A DNA stretch of 64,000 nt from Tubiluchus corallicola (lineage: Eukaryota > Priapulida > Priapulimorpha > Priapulimorphida > Tubiluchidae): assembly GCA_030141605.1 (NCBI GenBank), contig JAQGDQ010000642.1, forward strand, positions 56,237 to 120,236, given 5' to 3'. The number at the start of each line of letters is the position of its first letter. Within the stretch, counting starts at the first letter, position 1. Shown here piece by piece: positions 62,901-64,000 of this stretch. The position numbers were made by a program, and so were the translations under genes. The notes under the pieces are model-generated. The model was not told the DNA's origin and did no database searches. It saw only the letters and a program-made list of their open reading frames with translations.

Positions 62901-63539
62901 ATTTACTTCTTTTTTCTGCGACTTGTTTTTCTTCGTCTTGTTCTTCTTCTTCTCATACACTTATTTAGATTAATTACATTCAAAGATGAGTTTGAAAATA
63001 ATTACTCGTGGTATATACTACATGTATTAGATTAACAGGAAATAAAAATGAAGTTAAATTCTTTCTATTATTTGTATTTTTAGCTTGACTGAGCTCTCAT
63101 GCTGGTCTTTGCAAGACTTGCTATAGTGAAAATTTGAAATAAATGCTTTGCTCATGCATGTATGTATGATAAGAAGTACAATGTGATAAAAAACATCGTT
63201 ACAGCATATTTGTGATATGTTTGAAATTTCCATTTTTTGCATATTAGTATTGTTTACAGGAGGGCTGCACTTCAAGAAATCTGTCCTTGAAGGTGGTGAA
63301 ATGCTTGGAGTTGGTGCAAGTTTTACCAAGCCTCGGTGTAATACAAAAACAGAACTCTACACGTTAATTTCCAGCTAGTTTGTGAGGTGTGACAAAGAGT
63401 AAAAGAAATCGAATTAACCTGATTTTCTACAGGTAAGACACAATCAGCATAGTCTGTTAGTTGTTTCAGCGCCAGGATGCTGTTGTACGGGGATGTGATG
63501 ACATCATCTTCTGAGGAAGGAAAGACTGCCGTGATAAAC
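50949..63539 (+). CDS. TUBE1: Epsilon-tubulin, N-terminal half; locus rearranged at its 3' side
   Basis: Exons 50949-50973, 53495-53568, 56072-56191, 57532-57647 and 59544-59732 are on the plus strand; exon 6 (63539-63419) is on the minus strand. A second exon 5 is at 61547-61735. Phases join perfectly to give residues 1-215 of a family of about 475. The order is MTQSIIIQ (1-8), VGQCGNQIGCRFWDLALQEH (9-28, the GTP-binding T1 loop), ILVDMEEGV (75-83), SGSGNNW (106-112), CDCLQCFFILHSMGGGTGSG (138-157, the tubulin signature T4 loop) and SEDDVITSPYNSIL (183-196). DMEEG and CDCLQCFF are epsilon rather than alpha or beta features. By family knowledge it acts at centrioles to make and keep triplet microtubules. 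The C-terminal half is not found in the window. As assembled, the gene cannot be transcribed through exon 6. Confidence 0.93.
51000..52870. other. TUBE1 intron 1, left part
   Basis: No exon seen. 52190-52640 is a degenerate relative of the TTTAA-ended MITE family (compare 6629-7247). The rest is unassigned. Confidence 0.45.
52884..53350 (+). mobile_element. Candidate 5S rRNA-derived SINE
   Basis: A GC-rich block of about 467 bp is headed by a complete 5S rRNA sequence and flanked by a perfect 12-base direct repeat TGATGAACCTGT (52872-52883 and 53351-53362). The body after the 5S part (53008-53350) is unique in the window and non-coding. Direct repeats at both ends and an internal pol III promoter are the marks of a SINE; 5S-headed SINEs (SINE3 class) are known in fishes and some other animals. 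No poly-A tail is seen. Confidence 0.65.
52888..53007 (+). rRNA. 5S rRNA sequence (gene, pseudogene or SINE head)
   Basis: 120 bases matching animal 5S rRNA nearly throughout: CGGCCATATCACGTTGAAAA, TCACCGAAGTTAAGCAA (box A) and GGATGGGTGACCGCCTAGGA (box C). Some substitutions relative to the usual animal sequence fall in helices (for example CAATGCAGAGCC). No T-run terminator follows at once: the sequence continues GGCTTGCGGGATGCC. It may therefore be the head of a longer element rather than a functional 5S gene. Confidence 0.88.
53495..53568 (+). CDS. TUBE1: TUBE1 exon 2
   Basis: Residues 9-33 with VGQCGNQIG. Acceptor TTTTTAG, donor AAG/GTAATT. Confidence 0.95.
53570..54633. other. TUBE1 intron 2, left part
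   Basis: No exon recognised. A GC-richer patch at 54380-54420 (GGGGCGGCTCAGG...) resembles a hAT-type end, but no partner is seen. Confidence 0.4.
54634..55166. mobile_element. hAT MITE, copy 2
   Basis: A 533-bp relative of 41701-42221, flanked by a perfect 8-base duplication CTTGCTTT (54626-54633 and 55167-55174). The ends are diverged (CAGTGGCAGTTTGT; ACGAGCCACCACGG). Confidence 0.93.
55367..56012. mobile_element. MITE with CCGTATATACG...AAGTCGAC ends
   Basis: The left end carries ACCGTATATACGTGTGTACA then AGTCGACC. The right end carries several AAGTCGACC and TCGACTTGTA motifs in inverted orientation. About 646 bp, ending 60 bp before TUBE1 exon 3. Class unclear (TA-flanked ends are possible). 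Confidence 0.65.
56072..56191 (+). CDS. TUBE1: TUBE1 exon 3
   Basis: Residues 34-73: FDEPLSSFFRNVDSR, then an epsilon-specific loop, then KIRSLKAR. Acceptor GCGTTTTAG, donor GTAAGT. Confidence 0.95.
56200..57240. other. TUBE1 intron 3, left part
   Basis: AT-rich. No exon or repeat border recognised. Confidence 0.4.
57264..57402. repeat. (CATA)n/(CATG)n microsatellite
   Basis: About 19 CATA units, then CATG units, then degenerate CATA. Source of spurious Thr-Tyr-Ile-His and Met-Tyr-Val-Cys frames. Confidence 0.97.
57532..57647 (+). CDS. TUBE1: TUBE1 exon 4
   Basis: Residues 74-112, from AILVDMEEGV to KQLITDVSGSGNNW. Phase 0 in, 2 out. Confidence 0.95.
57920..58537. mobile_element. MITE, TTTAA-ended family 1, copy 2
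   Basis: TTTAAAGGAAGAAG ... CCGGTTTTCCTTTAA, 618 bp, related to 6629-7247 along its length. It lies in TUBE1 intron 4. Confidence 0.8.
58980..59430 (-). pseudogene. 3' end of a LINE reverse transcriptase ORF
   Basis: Minus-strand frames encode the C-terminal region typical of CR1/Jockey/RTE-like retrotransposon polymerases: HPNPYTITGIKRIKQVQRNA, then (other frame) ELGWETFEIRCRQMILNIFH, then VWNKLPPDI-like WNKLPPDIREITSAH and a stop. At least one frame change separates them, so it is dead. It is 5'-truncated, as usual for LINEs. Duplicated at 60983-61433. Confidence 0.8.
59544..59732 (+). CDS. TUBE1: TUBE1 exon 5, first copy
   Basis: Residues 112-175 with the GGGTGSG glycine loop at 151-157. 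Phase 2 in, 2 out. It lies in the 2003-bp repeated unit. Confidence 0.95.
60764..60790. repeat. (AAAT)n run after a retroposon-like tail
   Basis: ATTAAATAAATAAATAAATA; repeated at 62767-62793 and inverted at 63795-63821 as part of the larger duplications. Confidence 0.9.
60983..61433 (-). pseudogene. LINE relic, second copy
   Basis: Copy of 58980-59430 made by the tandem duplication; same sequence and frames. Confidence 0.8.
61547..61735 (+). CDS. TUBE1: TUBE1 exon 5, second copy
   Basis: Same protein sequence as 59544-59732, exactly 2003 bases downstream. Splicing both copies in tandem would keep phase (2 to 2) and insert 63 residues, duplicating the GTP-binding loop; this would not make a normal tubulin. 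Confidence 0.95.
63260..63335 (+). CDS. Ambiguous candidate exon in the inverted segment
   Basis: On the plus strand: acceptor TTGTTTACAG, a 76-bp open stretch (GLHFKKSVLEGGEMLGVGAS), donor CCTCG/GTGTAA (weak). On the minus strand, 63356-63258 is also open, phase 0/0, 33 codons, between GTGTAG and GTAAAC, and could follow TUBE1 exon 6. But it lacks the (S/A)L-D-I helix expected there. Neither reading matches a protein I know. Confidence 0.25.
63419..63539 (-). CDS. TUBE1: TUBE1 exon 6, inverted
   Basis: On the minus strand, acceptor GTTTATTACAG, then residues 175-215 (FITAVFPSSEDDVITSPYNS ... ADCVLPVENQ), donor GTTAAT. It completes the split Arg codon left open by exon 5, so it is the true next exon despite lying on the wrong strand. 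Confidence 0.93.
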
Positions 63540-63633
63540 CTGTAATAAACGTTTGGTTCACATTTCAATTCAATTTCAATTTATTCATTCCTCATGAAAA
63601 CATAACATGAAGCCGCCACTTAATAGATTCACA

Positions 63634-64000
63634 TTGGGACTGAAGTGTTGTGACCCAATTAACCGACTAAACGTATTAACCGGCAGATGCAGAATTATTG
63701 GTATAGAAGTATGAGTCATCAACTTAGTATGCACTGCAAAGTTTTAATGAATTTTAGAAACGAAGTAATGTGCAGTTAGAAGTTTTTAAAAAATATTTAT
63801 ATATTTATTTATTTATTTATTTAATAGTGTTGAAAACACATACAAGACATACATACAATTTTGACATATACAAAAAAAAACAAGACATATATATAATTTC
63901 AATTATAAAATATAATGACACTATTATTATACAAACAAAACAATTGCTAATAAAACAAATATTGTTAGGTTTTATAATTGACTTAATAATAAAATAAAAA
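63634..64000 (-). repeat. Inverted copy of the end of the 2003-bp unit
   Basis: Reverse complement of 60585-60951, exact as far as I can compare. It runs off the window, so a third, inverted copy of the unit probably continues beyond 64000. Confidence 0.95.

Larger units (their letters stand above)
62818..63633 (-). other. Inverted segment carrying TUBE1 exon 6
   Basis: In reverse complement this segment follows on from 60951 of the duplicated unit (shared through 63634). It supplies the acceptor and exon 6 of TUBE1. A GAATAAATTGAAATTGAAATT-type retroposon tail precedes exon 6 in gene direction. Beyond the exon I see no clear exon 7. Confidence 0.85.

Overview
The window is AT-rich, intron-rich nuclear DNA from an animal. 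The evidence is spliceosomal introns with GT-AG borders, a full-length animal B-MYB-type gene, an epsilon-tubulin gene (present in animals with typical triplet centrioles, absent from flies and nematodes), a complete 5S rRNA sequence, and many DNA-transposon derivatives (MITEs), minisatellites and long simple repeats. Few small exons sit far apart in repeat-filled introns. I cannot name the species; a non-vertebrate metazoan is the best reading.

Layout. 1-545: 133-bp satellite. 1009-7967 (-): two coding exons of a nuclear-looking protein I do not recognise (basic PKKRKR motif, acidic second exon). A possible GC-rich 5' exon lies at 13778-13905. 8-19 kb: almost no coding sequence; it holds MITEs, a dead Tc1/mariner element (14465-15295), a fold-back element (15859-16746) and a 41-bp satellite (17969-18994) that seems to have grown out of the end of a MITE. 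19909-45337 (-): complete B-MYB-like gene. I joined 16 coding exons with compatible phase at every junction into 683 residues, from the R1R2R3 DNA-binding domain to the C-terminal MuvB-binding segment. Its introns hold several unrelated minisatellites and many MITEs. 45.4-45.76 kb: probable 5' UTR exon and promoter with E2F-like GC-rich sites. 46-50.9 kb: intergenic repeats, including a long inverted repeat (47880-49640). 50949 to the window end (+): epsilon-tubulin (TUBE1), exons 1-5 in order. A 5S rRNA-headed retroelement candidate lies in intron 1.

From 58948 the TUBE1 locus is scrambled. A 2003-bp unit carrying exon 5 is repeated in tandem (58948-60950, then 60951-62817). The next exon (exon 6, 63419-63539) lies on the opposite strand, and 63634-64000 is the reverse complement of 60585-60951. 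The copies look identical by eye, so this is either a very recent rearrangement or an assembly error.

Functionally, the two recognised genes both belong to dividing cells: B-MYB with MuvB drives G2/M transcription, and epsilon-tubulin supports centriole structure. They are head to head about 5.6 kb apart, but nothing in the sequence proves co-regulation. I see no operon, tRNA, CRISPR array or viral gene. I did not find a convincing new molecular system; the most novel items are the 5S-headed element, the MITE-derived satellite and the rearranged TUBE1 end.
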